Assembly (NCBI RefSeq): GCF_048266365.1
Contig: NZ_JBLWZP010000002.1
Coordinates: 310,001-374,000 of the forward strand
Reading direction: 5' to 3'
Length of the DNA: 64,000 nt
DNA from: Galbibacter sp048266365
Lineage (GTDB): Bacteria; Bacteroidota; Bacteroidia; Flavobacteriales; Flavobacteriaceae
Shown: positions 33,926 through 43,323 of the stretch, one piece after another
Position numbering within the stretch: position 1 is the first letter of the stretch
Layout: each line of letters begins with the position of its first letter
The notes under the pieces: generated by a model
The model's input: only the letters and a program-made list of their open reading frames with translations
Told to the model about the DNA's origin: nothing
The model's database searches: none
Translations under genes and position numbers: made by a program

Positions 33926-34684
33926 ATGAGTAAGTTAGCAAATAAAGTAGCCATAATCACTGGAGCATCAAAAGGTATTGGTGCGTCCATTGCGAAGCAC
34001 TTTGCAGAAGAAGGTGCAAAAGTAGTCGTAAATTATGCTTCAAGTGAAGCGGCAGCGAATAAAGTAGTGAAATCCATAACAGATAATGGAGGAACTGCTA
34101 TTTCAATAAAGGCTGATGTTTCAAAACGAGAAGAAGTTACAAGACTTTTTGAACAAGCAAAAGAGGTATTCGGGCCACTAGACATTTTAGTAAATAACGC
34201 GGCCTATCAAGGATATACACCCTTGGAACAGATCACCGACGAGTCTTTTCACAAACACTTTAATGTCAATGTATTAGGCGCATTACACACGATTCAAAAA
34301 TCTACCGAGCTTTTTGGTGACAGAGGTGGCAATATCATTAATATTAGCTCGGGATCGAGTAAAACTCCACTTCCGCAAGCCTCGCTGTATTCTGCAACAA
34401 AAGCAGCCCTTGACGCAGTGACTATTTCAATGTCGAAAGAACTAGGCTCAAAAAATATACGTGTGAACTCAATATTACCAGGAGCCACAGAAACAGAGGG
34501 TGCAACGGCAGCTGGGGTTACCACTGGTAGTGCATATGAAACCCAATTTATTGCCAACACACCACTAGGACGAAGAGGACAACCCGAAGATATTGCGAAA
34601 GTCGCTGTATTCCTAGCCTCCGATGATGCTGCCTGGATAACAGGGGAGCAAATTGGAGTCTCGGGTGGTATGTATGGTTTTTAA
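33926..34684 (+). CDS. Short-chain dehydrogenase/reductase (SDR), second copy
   Basis: 252 residues. It has TGASKGIGASIA (about 12-23), NNAA (about 90), catalytic Ser in NISSGSS, YSATKAALD (about 157) and the C-terminal ASDDAAWITGEQIGVSGG. It is closest to glucose/3-oxoacyl-type reductases. It shares the operon with the preceding SDR but is clearly a different paralogue, because its central region is not duplicated from it. It ends about 75 bases before a strong terminator. Confidence 0.93.
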   Translation: MSKLANKVAIITGASKGIGASIAKHFAEEGAKVVVNYASSEAAANKVVKSITDNGGTAISIKADVSKREEVTRLFEQAKEVFGPLDILVNNAAYQGYTPLEQITDESFHKHFNVNVLGALHTIQKSTELFGDRGGNIINISSGSSKTPLPQASLYSATKAALDAVTISMSKELGSKNIRVNSILPGATETEGATAAGVTTGSAYETQFIANTPLGRRGQPEDIAKVAVFLASDDAAWITGEQIGVSGGMYGF

Positions 34685-34760
34685 ACCGAAAAAATAATTG
34701 AAACCAAAGTCCCAATCACTACTAATTAAAACAATAATTTCTATACCAATTTATTTTTTC

Positions 34761-34795
34761 AAATCTCTGCTTCTTAAAACAAGTAGGGATTTTTT
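34761..34795 (+). terminator. Terminator of the oxidoreductase operon
   Basis: 12-bp stem with two G-U pairs (34761-34772 with 34781-34792), 8-base loop and T run. The rest of the 308-base gap to the LysR gene is AT-rich and holds no further gene. Confidence 0.8.
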
Positions 34796-34992
34796 ATGCT
34801 TAAATTACCTGCCATTTACCTACCCAATTCTAACTTTGTAAAACCAGATTTTAAATCACTCATCTTACACATTTCATTTGGTCCTTATCAGAGGTAAAAC
34901 GCGATGGATTTTGTAACAATTCTAACGTTCTATCACTAGGATAAATCACAAAATAATGAATCCCCATTCTAAAAATATTCGTAGTATTGTAT

Positions 34993-35886
34993 ATGTTCAA
35001 TTTTCGTTTACAAGTTTTTTACACGGTTGCAAAAAGGCTCAGTTTTACCAAGGCTGCTGAAGAATTATTCATCTCACAACCTGCAGTAACCAAACACATT
35101 AAGGAATTGGAAGAGCAGTTCAATCTTGCCCTATTTACCAGAAAAGGGAATAAGATCTTCCTTTCACCTGCCGGAAAAACCTTGCTTAAACATACGGAGC
35201 AATTACAAGAGATATACCGTCAAATTGAGTTTGATCTAAACCAATTCAACAAAACTCAGAAAGGAACATTACATGTGGGCTCTAGTACCTCTATCACCCA
35301 GTATATTCTACCACCATTACTCGCACAATTTCACAGCACGCATCAAGATGTAAAAGTAGAATTGCTCAATGGTAATTCAGAACAAATAGAACAGGCACTG
35401 ATGAATAAGGATATCGAACTTGGAATTATAGAAAGTAAATCCAAAAGGCGCGAAATTCATTACACACCATTTTTAAAAGATGAGATCGTTCTTGTCTGCA
35501 GTAGTAAAAATCAATTGGTAAAAGATGATGAAATCAGTCCTGAGGACTTGAAAAACATACAACTACTGCTAAGAGAACCTGGCTCAGGAACTTTAGAGGT
35601 CATCGCGGATACCCTAAAACAAAAAGGTATTCGACTCTCAGACCTACAAGTAGAAATGCAATTAGGAAGTACGGAGGCTATCAAATTATACCTTCAACAT
35701 TCCAACTGCATGGCCTTTATCTCCTTGCACGCCATCTTTGAGGAACTAAAGAACAATACCCTTAAAATAATTGAGATCAAAGAATTACAATTTCTACGTC
35801 ATTTTTACTTTATCAGCCCTCTTGGTCCATTAGGAGGTCTACCTGATTTATTGATTCAATTTCTAACTCGTAATCATAAAATTTAA
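34993..35886 (+). CDS. LysR family transcriptional regulator
   Basis: 297 residues from ATG 34993 (a TTG lies two codons earlier). The N-terminal helix-turn-helix FYTVAKRLSFTKAAEELFISQPAVTKHI (given here as its role; residues 8-35) is followed by a two-lobed effector domain (about 90-297), with GTLHVGSSTSITQYILPP opening lobe one. It lies 216 bases upstream of the peroxiredoxin-cysJI operon on the same strand, so it may regulate sulfite reduction as CysB/Cbl do elsewhere. This is inference from position. Confidence 0.92.
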   Translation: MFNFRLQVFYTVAKRLSFTKAAEELFISQPAVTKHIKELEEQFNLALFTRKGNKIFLSPAGKTLLKHTEQLQEIYRQIEFDLNQFNKTQKGTLHVGSSTSITQYILPPLLAQFHSTHQDVKVELLNGNSEQIEQALMNKDIELGIIESKSKRREIHYTPFLKDEIVLVCSSKNQLVKDDEISPEDLKNIQLLLREPGSGTLEVIADTLKQKGIRLSDLQVEMQLGSTEAIKLYLQHSNCMAFISLHAIFEELKNNTLKIIEIKELQFLRHFYFISPLGPLGGLPDLLIQFLTRNHKI

Positions 35887-36016
35887 TTATACACAAGGAG
35901 GTGGATTGGAATATAATTTCTTTAGACACCTCATTATCAATACTCAAACATTATTTTAACACTCAAGACTTCATAAATACCTATAACTTAAGGTTATACT
36001 AAATTAAAAATAGCTA

Positions 36017-36048
36017 TTGGCGATTCGTTTTGTTGCACCCTACCTTTG
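36017..36048 (+). promoter_or_regulatory. Promoter of the peroxiredoxin-cysJI operon
   Basis: TTG at 36017-36019 and TACCTTTG at 36041-36048 are 21 bases apart, matching the Bacteroidota consensus. The ATG follows 54 bases later. Confidence 0.65.
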
Positions 36049-36102
36049 ACAAATCAAAGAAATAGGCAACTGTTTCCATTGTTTAATCTAAAACTTTAAA
36101 AA

Positions 36103-36738
36103 ATGAGTTTACGAATTGCAGACGATGCACCAAACTTTACAGCTCAAACCACGCAAGGGGAAATCGATTTTCACCAATGGTTAGGAGATCAATGGGGGAT
36201 TCTTTATTCACATCCTGCCGATTTTACTCCAGTTTGCACAACAGAACTTGGGCGTACCGCACAATTAAAAGATGAATTTGCGGCAAGAAACACCAAAGTA
36301 TTAGCTGTAAGCACAGATGACATTGATTCTCATAATGGATGGATCACTGACATCAATGAAACACAGAACACTCAGGTGGAATTCCCTATTATCGCAGATA
36401 CTGACAAAAATGTATCAACGCTTTATAACATGATCCACCCTAACTTTTCAACTACTGCGACAGTAAGATCGGTTTATTTCATCAGCCCATCTAAAAAAAT
36501 TGGAGCAATCATTACTTATCCTGCTTCAACTGGCAGGAATTTCTCAGAAATATTACGTGTACTCGACTCTTTACAACTTACTGCCGGACACAGTGTTGCC
36601 ACTCCTGTTGATTGGGAAGTAGGACAAGATGTAATCATCTCCCCTGCAGTGAAACAAGAAGATGTTGAGGCCAAATTTCCAAAAGGACACCGTGTTGTAA
36701 ACTCTTATTTAAGATATACCCCACAGCCTAACAAATAA
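36103..36738 (+). CDS. 1-Cys (Prx6-type) peroxiredoxin
   Basis: 211 residues. The peroxidatic Cys is in HPADFTPVCTTELGR (about residue 45). There is no second Cys near the C-terminus, and the long C-terminal domain (PTPVDWEVGQ-type segment, YLRYTPQP end) is that of Prx6. It reduces peroxides with an external thiol. It is 20 bases before cysJ and under the same promoter, so peroxide removal is co-expressed with sulfite reductase. This may protect the siroheme/Fe-S enzyme or deal with flavin-made peroxide (inference). Confidence 0.93.
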   Translation: MSLRIADDAPNFTAQTTQGEIDFHQWLGDQWGILYSHPADFTPVCTTELGRTAQLKDEFAARNTKVLAVSTDDIDSHNGWITDINETQNTQVEFPIIADTDKNVSTLYNMIHPNFSTTATVRSVYFISPSKKIGAIITYPASTGRNFSEILRVLDSLQLTAGHSVATPVDWEVGQDVIISPAVKQEDVEAKFPKGHRVVNSYLRYTPQPNK

Positions 36739-36758
36739 TTTAAAAATCACCGTAAGCC

Positions 36759-38582
36759 ATGGAATTAAAAAAGGGATTAGGAAGAGGACCATTTAATGAT
36801 AGTCAGGCCGAAAGACTGAGCAATGTATTATCTGAACTTGATGTTGATCAGCTAAATTGGTTGAGCGGATATTTCAGTGGAATCAGTCAATCAACTTCAA
36901 TTGCCTCAGGAACAGTAACAAATCAAGAAGTTGTTTCAGCACCCTCAGCAACAGAAGTTAAGCCTCAGAATATTACCATCTTATACGGTACTCATACCGG
37001 TCATAGTGAAGCATTATCAGCGGACCTTGCTGCTAAAGCAAAAGCATTAGGTATCCAAGCTAGTGTTTCAGACATGGCATCCTTTAAAACAAGAGACTTA
37101 AAAAAAGTTGAAACTCTAGCAATTATTGTAAGTACCGATGGCTTAGGTGAACCGCCTGTTTCGGCAGAAGATCTCTACAAGTTTCTTCATGGTAAAAAGG
37201 CTCCAAATCTTTCTCATATTAATTATTCTGTATTAGCTCTTGGCGATAGCAGTTATGCAGATTTTTGTCAAACTGGTAAAGATTTTGATGCAGTATTAGA
37301 AAAATTAGGCGCTACAAGAATACTTGACCGCCAAGATTGTGACGTAGATTATGATGAGCCTGCAGAGGCTTGGCAAAACGCGTTTCTTAATAGTTTAACT
37401 CAAAATTCAGGTGCAGCTTCTTCTACTGGCAATCTTCAAGCCAGTGAACAAGCCAGCGCCACAACAACTGTATACTCTAGAAAAAATCTTTTTGAAGCCA
37501 CTATTCTAGAAAAAATCAACCTTAATGGTAAAGGCTCCTCTAAGGAGACCATTCATATCGAATTGGATTTAGAAGGATCAGGAATCACCTATGAACCTGG
37601 TGATGCTTTAGGAGTGTACGGTAGTAATTCTGATAAATTAACACAGGCTGTTTTAGCGGCAACCAAATTATCTGGAGACCAACTTGTAGCAACTCATAAA
37701 GGAGAACAAAGCTTATTAGAAGCACTTACATATGATTATGAGTTGACTCCCTTAACTAAATCAACATTAGAGAAGTATGCCGATCTGACGGATAATCAAC
37801 AATTAAAAGATGTCCTAACAAATACTAATGAATTACCAGAATATCTTAAAGGACGTGATATCCTAGATTTGATAACTGAAGTTCCATTTGAGCTTTCGGC
37901 TGAAGCCTTTATTTCAATTCTAAGAAAAAATACAGCTAGAATGTATTCCATTGCTTCCTCTCAAGATGCTGTAGAAAATGAAGTGCACTTGTTAGTGTCA
38001 GTTGTCCGTTATAATGCCTTAGGTAGAGATAAAGAGGGGCACTGCTCCACTACCCTAGCAGATCGTCTTGAGGTAGATGACAAGGTGAAGGTTTTCGTGG
38101 ATAAAAACACCCGTTTTAGACTTCCAACCGATCCGGAGGCTCCCATAATCATGGTGGGTCCAGGAACCGGAGTTGCACCTTTCAGAGCATTTATGCAACA
38201 ACTAGAGGTGTCTGAAAAAAGAACGCCATCATGGCTTTTCTTTGGTGATCGAAATTTTACAACGGATTTTCTTTACCAAACCGAATGGCACCAATACCTC
38301 AATGAAGGAGTATTAACAAAAGCTGATGTAGCATTTTCAAGGGACCAGCAGCACAAACAGTATGTACAGGACAGAATGATTGAAAATGGTAAGGAATTGT
38401 ACCAATGGTTGGAAAAAGGAGCACACTTTTATGTTTGTGGAGATGCAAAAAGAATGGCAAAAGACGTGGACTCTGCTTTAAAAGAAATAATTCAACAACA
38501 AGGTGGTCTGTCGCTTGAAAAAACAGAAGCGTATATTAAAAACCTTCAATTGTCAAATCGATATCAAACTGATATTTATTAA
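36759..38582 (+). CDS. cysJ: Sulfite reductase (NADPH) flavoprotein alpha subunit
   Basis: 607 residues, the CysJ length. The flavodoxin FMN domain is at about 72-210 (ILYGTHTGHSEALS, STDGLGEPP, ALGDSSYADFC). The FAD/linker domain is at about 235-445 (YEPGDALGVY, RMYSIASS), and the NADPH domain at about 455-607 with VGPGTGVAPFRAF, WLFFGDRN, YVCGDAKRMA and the terminal aromatic Tyr. It passes electrons from NADPH to CysI. The N-terminal LSELDVDQLNWLSGYFSG is the usual CysJ leader. The C-terminus ends 42 bases before cysI. Confidence 0.96.
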   Translation: MELKKGLGRGPFNDSQAERLSNVLSELDVDQLNWLSGYFSGISQSTSIASGTVTNQEVVSAPSATEVKPQNITILYGTHTGHSEALSADLAAKAKALGIQASVSDMASFKTRDLKKVETLAIIVSTDGLGEPPVSAEDLYKFLHGKKAPNLSHINYSVLALGDSSYADFCQTGKDFDAVLEKLGATRILDRQDCDVDYDEPAEAWQNAFLNSLTQNSGAASSTGNLQASEQASATTTVYSRKNLFEATILEKINLNGKGSSKETIHIELDLEGSGITYEPGDALGVYGSNSDKLTQAVLAATKLSGDQLVATHKGEQSLLEALTYDYELTPLTKSTLEKYADLTDNQQLKDVLTNTNELPEYLKGRDILDLITEVPFELSAEAFISILRKNTARMYSIASSQDAVENEVHLLVSVVRYNALGRDKEGHCSTTLADRLEVDDKVKVFVDKNTRFRLPTDPEAPIIMVGPGTGVAPFRAFMQQLEVSEKRTPSWLFFGDRNFTTDFLYQTEWHQYLNEGVLTKADVAFSRDQQHKQYVQDRMIENGKELYQWLEKGAHFYVCGDAKRMAKDVDSALKEIIQQQGGLSLEKTEAYIKNLQLSNRYQTDIY

Positions 38583-38624
38583 AAACAGTTAGGTACAGTA
38601 TCTGACATTCAAAAAAATATAGTT

Positions 38625-40325
38625 ATGGACAAACAATTTGCACAGGAGAACTTATCGGAAGACGAACATATAAAAAACAAAAGTGACTACCTTAGGGGTA
38701 CAATCAAGGATAGCTTAAAAAATCCTTTGACCGGGGCTTTACATCCTGATGATGTAAAACTTATAAAATATCATGGTTCGTATCAACAACATGATAGGGA
38801 TCAAGAAAGTGAAAGAAAACAGAAAAAACTGGAGCCTTTGTATCAGTTTATGGTACGGGTACGGGCTGCAGGTGGAATTACCACTCCTAAGCAATGGCTT
38901 GCACTAAGTGAACTTTCAGACCTTTATGGGAATGGCACCTTGAAATTGACGACACGGCAATCATTTCAGTTTCACGGGATACTTAAAGGCGGATTAAAGC
39001 CTGTAATTCAAAAAGTGAATGAGGTCTTGCTATCTACCCTGGCAACCTGTGGGGATGTCAATAGAAATGTAATGTGTAATCCCAACCCGTATCAATCACC
39101 TATACATAGTGAGGTGTATGAATTTGCCGGGGAAATAAGCAATTATTTCCTTCCAAAAACTACGGCATATCATGAAATTTGGCTCAATAAAGAAAAGGTA
39201 TCAGGGACACCTGATTTTGAGCCTTTATATCATCATACCTATCTACCCCGTAAGTTCAAAATAGCACTAGCTATTCCGCCAAACAATGATATTGATGTTT
39301 TTGCCAATGACCTTGGTCTTATAGCTATTGAGGAAAATAACAAGATCAAGGGTTTTAATATTTGTGTTGGCGGGGGTTTAGGTAGTACATTCGGAAACAC
39401 TGCAACATACCCAAGACTGGCAGACGTCATAGGTTTTGCGCCAAAAGAAAAAGTCATCGAAGTGGCAGAGACCGTGATATCCATTCAAAGAGATTACGGT
39501 AATAGATCAGATAGAAAACTATCAAGGTTAAAACACACCATCGACGACAGAGGTTTAGAATGGTTCGTAAGTGAATTAAATGCACGTCTTGGCTGGGAAC
39601 TTGGCAGTCCAAAAGCCTATAAATTCGTATCCAACGGAGATACGTATGGTTGGCTAAAAGGAATAAACAACAAATGGTTCTATACCTTGTTTGTAGAACA
39701 TGGAAGGGTAAAAAATGAAAGGGATTATACCTTGAAAAAAGCATTAGAAGAAATCGCAGAAGTGCACACTGGTGATTTTCGTCTAACTGGGAACCAGAAC
39801 CTTATTATTGGAAATGTAGAAGAAAAAGACAAGGAAACCATAAATGAGATTTTAACACAAAATGGCGTTACAAGCCACCGTAAGCTAACTGGGCTTCGCA
39901 AAAACTCCATGGCCTGTGTTGCACTTGGCACCTGTGGTCTTGCCTTTGCAGAATCTGAACGTTATCTCCCTTCTTTAGTTGACAAACTAGATATTATCAT
40001 GAGGGACAATGGCCTGGAAGAAGAAGCAATTAATATCAGAATGACAGGATGTCCAAACAACTGTGCACGGTCATCCCTGGGTGAAATTGGATTTGTGGGA
40101 CGAGCCATTGGACGCTACAACCTCCATTTAGGAGCTAGCCACAATGGGGATAGACTCAATACACTTTATAAAGAAATGCTATCCGAGGAGGATATTATTA
40201 AAGAACTCACTCCTATTATAGCAGCCTTTGCACAAGAAAAAGACCAAGGAGAATCGTTTGGAGATTTTGTGATCCGAAAAGAAATTGTCAAGGAGACCGA
40301 CCGTCCGCAACATGTGCTTGTATAA
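38625..40325 (+). CDS. cysI: Sulfite reductase (NADPH) hemoprotein beta subunit
   Basis: 566 residues, matching CysI. It has the two ferrite-reductase half domains (around 70-140 and 350-410) and the siroheme/4Fe-4S ligands in ACVALGTCGLAF (about residues 432-443) and MTGCPNNCARSS (about 475-486), giving the C-x5-C and C-x3-C pairs. It reduces sulfite to sulfide by six electrons for cysteine synthesis. It follows cysJ. No sulfate activation genes (cysDNHC) are seen in the window, so sulfite may come from elsewhere in the genome or from sulfonates. Confidence 0.95.
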   Translation: MDKQFAQENLSEDEHIKNKSDYLRGTIKDSLKNPLTGALHPDDVKLIKYHGSYQQHDRDQESERKQKKLEPLYQFMVRVRAAGGITTPKQWLALSELSDLYGNGTLKLTTRQSFQFHGILKGGLKPVIQKVNEVLLSTLATCGDVNRNVMCNPNPYQSPIHSEVYEFAGEISNYFLPKTTAYHEIWLNKEKVSGTPDFEPLYHHTYLPRKFKIALAIPPNNDIDVFANDLGLIAIEENNKIKGFNICVGGGLGSTFGNTATYPRLADVIGFAPKEKVIEVAETVISIQRDYGNRSDRKLSRLKHTIDDRGLEWFVSELNARLGWELGSPKAYKFVSNGDTYGWLKGINNKWFYTLFVEHGRVKNERDYTLKKALEEIAEVHTGDFRLTGNQNLIIGNVEEKDKETINEILTQNGVTSHRKLTGLRKNSMACVALGTCGLAFAESERYLPSLVDKLDIIMRDNGLEEEAINIRMTGCPNNCARSSLGEIGFVGRAIGRYNLHLGASHNGDRLNTLYKEMLSEEDIIKELTPIIAAFAQEKDQGESFGDFVIRKEIVKETDRPQHVLV

Positions 40326-40427
40326 ATAACACAGAGATTCTACACAATTCAATCTTGTGTCAAAAACCGACCAAAGCTAAATCAGATTCGTTAGGTATAT
40401 TGGCGAGCTTTAATTAAATTAATCCCC

Positions 40428-40479
40428 AGTATTTGCAATGCTGCGTTTGAGTAGACATGAACGCAGCAGCGCAATACTT
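40428..40479 (+). promoter_or_regulatory. Large hairpin in the leader of the ferredoxin gene
   Basis: GCTGCGTT (40440-40447) pairs with AACGCAGC (40460-40467) around a 12-base loop. Outside it GC and AGTATT pair with GC and AATACT across a small internal loop. There is no T run, and the ferredoxin ATG follows about 15 bases later. It is a candidate cis-acting RNA or operator, not a normal terminator. Confidence 0.5.
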
Positions 40480-40493
40480 TAACTAAAAAGCAT

Positions 40494-40820
40494 ATGTCCA
40501 AGGAAATATACCACCTTACCTTCTTTGATGAATTAGGAGATGAACACCAAGGGGAATTTAAAACTAATGAGTACCATAATCTTATGGAGTTGCTTTTCGA
40601 TAAGTATCTGCAAGATTGGGGTGAATGTAAAGGAAGAGCGTGGTGTGGAACTTGTCATATTCAAATCCTTGAGGGTCAAATTTCTGATGAAATGAATGCC
40701 GAAGAAAAACATACACTTTCTATAATTGATAGTGCCACTAAAAGAAGCCGTTTAGCTTGTCAAATACTCCTAAATGCAGATTTAGATGGTATCGTTTTCA
40801 AAATTGAGGAGTCATTATAA
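40494..40820 (+). CDS. 2Fe-2S ferredoxin, adrenodoxin-like
   Basis: 108 residues. The cluster ligands are C in GECKGRAWCGTCH (Cys-x5-Cys-x2-Cys, about residues 43-51) and the distal Cys in SRLACQI (about residue 89). The rest fits the beta-grasp ferredoxin fold. It is a small cytoplasmic electron carrier. It lies 168 bases after cysI behind a large hairpin, so it might be co-regulated with sulfite reduction. Partner enzymes cannot be named from the sequence. Confidence 0.88.
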   Translation: MSKEIYHLTFFDELGDEHQGEFKTNEYHNLMELLFDKYLQDWGECKGRAWCGTCHIQILEGQISDEMNAEEKHTLSIIDSATKRSRLACQILLNADLDGIVFKIEESL

Positions 40821-40943
40821 CGTTGTAGGGTTAAAATATCCTTAAAACGGCGTTTATCAGGCCTTTAAATTCGCTTTTAATGATTCATTTTGCTATGTTT
40901 ATCGAATCCAAATTTAAATTTCGAATAAATCAATAAATTAATT

Positions 40944-41159
40944 ATGGGAAGACCAGCAACAAGGCCCACTAAATTGAGGGACGGTTATTATATAGAAATT
41001 TGTAACAAGAATCAGAAAAGCGGAATTAAAATTCATAGAGCGACAAAACAACAATTAGTTCATGCTATAAAAGAGTATGAGAAAAACAAAAAAGTTATTG
41101 TACTCGGAAAATTAAAAAATGGAAAAATGGAGAAAATTGATCTTCCGGACTACGCCTAA
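40944..41159 (+). CDS. Small basic protein of unknown function
   Basis: 71 residues, strongly basic (MGRPATRPTKLRDGYYIEI at the start). The predicted pattern is beta-beta-alpha-beta: GYYIEICNK, GIKIHRATKQQLVHAIKEYEK, KVIVLGKLKNG. No signal or membrane segment. The compact ORF with normal codon use, own gap upstream and hairpin after the stop make it a real gene. The start GRPxxRPTKLRDG resembles a nucleic-acid-binding tail. I do not recognise the family. Confidence 0.7.
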   Translation: MGRPATRPTKLRDGYYIEICNKNQKSGIKIHRATKQQLVHAIKEYEKNKKVIVLGKLKNGKMEKIDLPDYA

Positions 41160-41160
41160 G

Positions 41161-41182
41161 ACAGTTTAAAAACACTGTTTTT
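41161..41182 (+). terminator. Small hairpin after the basic-protein gene
   Basis: ACAGT (41161-41165) pairs with ACTGT (41174-41178), followed by T's. The stem is short. The remaining about 270 bases to the MscS gene hold nothing I recognise. Confidence 0.45.
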
Positions 41183-41451
41183 AATGTTATCAACAAGTTT
41201 CTAAAAGTCTATAAAATAGAAGAAATCAGGTCATCACATTTCTCGATCTAAGGACCTTAATACTATTCAACTTTTAAAATTGAAATCGCAACTTTTGCCT
41301 TCTTCTATAAGTTTTGAGGATCAGCACAAAAGAGATAGCATTCCTTTTCTAAAAAATTAAACTTTCTCCAAGTATTTAACATAATTCAAAAAAGCAAACA
41401 TTCGAGAAACGTACCTCGAATTGGTACTTTAAACGCATTATTACTACGTTA

Positions 41452-42375
41452 TCATCGCAAGCTACCCTCAGGAAATTTCACCTTATCTGGAGCAGCATTT
41501 AACAAGGGTAAAGCATAGCGGAGAATTCGGTTCCGACGGCCTGTGGTATCTTCAGGTTCTACCGGATAAGAAATCACCGCTTCCATCCAAGCAAACTTAT
41601 TTATCCTAAAATACACATTAGGCTCCCACCGTTGTTTCTCTGGATTACCGAGATGAGAATAACGCTCCTTAAAGTCCCTGATACAAGCCTCTAACAAACA
41701 TTCTTCCACAAACTGCAGGTCACTAGTGTATGCTACTTGAATTGGTGTTTCATTCCAAATAAATGGAATTTCGGGACCAGAGTAATTAATTACCTCCTCC
41801 TTGAGTATCAAGCTGTTTGGGAATCTAACGATTCTTCCACTCTTCCTATCGTTCTCAAGGTAATCTCCACTACACTCCAATATTGAGGTATCCAAATAGC
41901 CAATCTCAATAACGTCTCCTCGGAATTTCTTTATCTGTATGCGATCGCCAACTAAATAAGTCCGCCTAAAAACCAGATAGACCCATGCGATGAAGGAAGA
42001 AATGGGAGCCTGTAAAGCAAAACCTAAGACTAGGGAAATCAACCCAAAGCTGACCGCTGCAGCATATAGATTTTGAAATAAAAACGAGATGACCACAATA
42101 AAGCTAGATACAAGGGCCAAAAAACGAATTATTCGAACCAAATTATAGCGGTCTCCCTCTGTTCTCGTTTGAGCATTGATCAGTTGTTCGATAAGCTTAC
42201 TAATCAAAAATATCAAAACGATCAAGAACAAACTCATCGTTAGTTTCTTAAGAAAGGGAATATATTCATTCCAAGCATCGAAAATATCTAAATCTAGTGC
42301 ATAATGCATGGACATAAACAGTATCGACACTATGGCGTAAATCAAAATCCATTGTTTATTATTAAGCTTCCTCAT
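41452..42375 (-). CDS. MscS-type mechanosensitive channel family protein
   Basis: 307 residues. Four N-terminal hydrophobic helices (about 8-30, 40-62, 82-105, 108-130) lead into the pore helix and the MscS beta domain, with LGFALQAPISSFIAWVYLV at the pore (about 117-135) and the VGDRIQIKKFRGDVIEIG strand pair (about 142-160). The C-terminal alpha-beta domain includes ASP-like basic residues. It releases osmolytes at osmotic downshock from the inner membrane, or may be a small-conductance relative. It is a single gene on the minus strand. Confidence 0.88.
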   Translation of the reverse strand: MRKLNNKQWILIYAIVSILFMSMHYALDLDIFDAWNEYIPFLKKLTMSLFLIVLIFLISKLIEQLINAQTRTEGDRYNLVRIIRFLALVSSFIVVISFLFQNLYAAAVSFGLISLVLGFALQAPISSFIAWVYLVFRRTYLVGDRIQIKKFRGDVIEIGYLDTSILECSGDYLENDRKSGRIVRFPNSLILKEEVINYSGPEIPFIWNETPIQVAYTSDLQFVEECLLEACIRDFKERYSHLGNPEKQRWEPNVYFRINKFAWMEAVISYPVEPEDTTGRRNRILRYALPLLNAAPDKVKFPEGSLR

Positions 42376-42490
42376 TATAATTTGGTACTAATTTTAGCCT
42401 TAAAATAATACATCTTTTGATAATACTACAGTCATTTCGAAACAAAAGTGAATTTGCCCTCAAGTAGAAGTACAACTAATTTACCGGAAT

Positions 42491-42967
42491 TTAAAAGAAA
42501 TATAGTCCATGACTACCGGCAACTGCACCTATTATGGTGATTAGGCTAATTATAAGTAAAACCCAATGAGCCCTTTGCATAATTCTAAAAGCTTGTTCTG
42601 GATTTGAAGAAACATAATTCTTAAATACTTTATGTAATACAAAAGGTTCAAGAATGAACAGGACTACCGTAAAGATCAGCCAAACAATGGTCATGGCATG
42701 AATCCACCAAAATCTAACATCCAAATACCTTTGCCAGGCATCCATCTGATACATGATGTAAAACCCGCTTAGTCCAGTTAACACTGTTGTGACTCGCGCA
42801 ATTCTGGAAAAACGCCCCTCTATTCTTTCAAAAGTATAAATTTTGTTTTCCTTGGAACCCATACGTTTTACCGCAGGGATTACAACCATGGTTACCATGC
42901 CTACCCCTCCAATCCATATTACCACGGACAATACGTGGATAATTCTTGCAATTGTTATAGATTCCAT
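42491..42967 (-). CDS. CopD/DUF2269-like integral membrane protein
   Basis: 158 residues with four membrane helices. The first carries IIHVLSVVIWIGGVGMV (about 9-25), a motif shared by CopD-like and related putative heme/copper membrane proteins. Further His residues lie in FWWIHAMTIVWL and QRAHWVLLI, spaced like heme or copper ligands. Its start faces the hemerythrin gene over a 356-base gap that contains a CRP/FNR-type dyad. The function is not established; a redox or metal role is a guess. Confidence 0.65.
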   Translation of the reverse strand: MESITIARIIHVLSVVIWIGGVGMVTMVVIPAVKRMGSKENKIYTFERIEGRFSRIARVTTVLTGLSGFYIMYQMDAWQRYLDVRFWWIHAMTIVWLIFTVVLFILEPFVLHKVFKNYVSSNPEQAFRIMQRAHWVLLIISLITIIGAVAGSHGLYFF

Positions 42968-43112
42968 ACCTAATTTGAATTAATTTATATTTAAAATTAG
43001 CACTGAAATTAAAAACAAAGTCCGTTTTTTCTCTGATTATCAGTAAAAAGACATTTCATTTAAGCTTCTTTTTGTCGCGGTGTAAATTTACGAATTAACC
43101 ATGGTGCCCTAA

Positions 43113-43128
43113 TATGATCTGCATCATA
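43113..43128. promoter_or_regulatory. CRP/FNR-type dyad upstream of the hemerythrin gene
   Basis: Perfect TATGAT-CTGC-ATCATA (centre 43120.5). A degenerate -7 element GAATTTTG ends at 43157, 36.5 bases from the centre. The same half sites and spacing recur at 45137-45152. The rest of the 356-base gap (42968-43323) shows only a CTGAT-T-ATCAG dyad at 43033-43043 and no further gene. Confidence 0.7.
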
Positions 43129-43323
43129 AAATCAGAACCTATATTATCTGAATTTTGTCCATACGATTTTAAGCCGAACGTAAAGAAACTTAGGAAAGTA
43201 ATTAGGGATTTTGAGAAATTAGTAAAATAACATAGTGATGTGATTTACTTCGCCTAAGTTAACTATAATAAATAAAGACCAAAGACTGTATCAAAGCCAA
43301 GAGCTTCTAAAAATGCACTTAAA

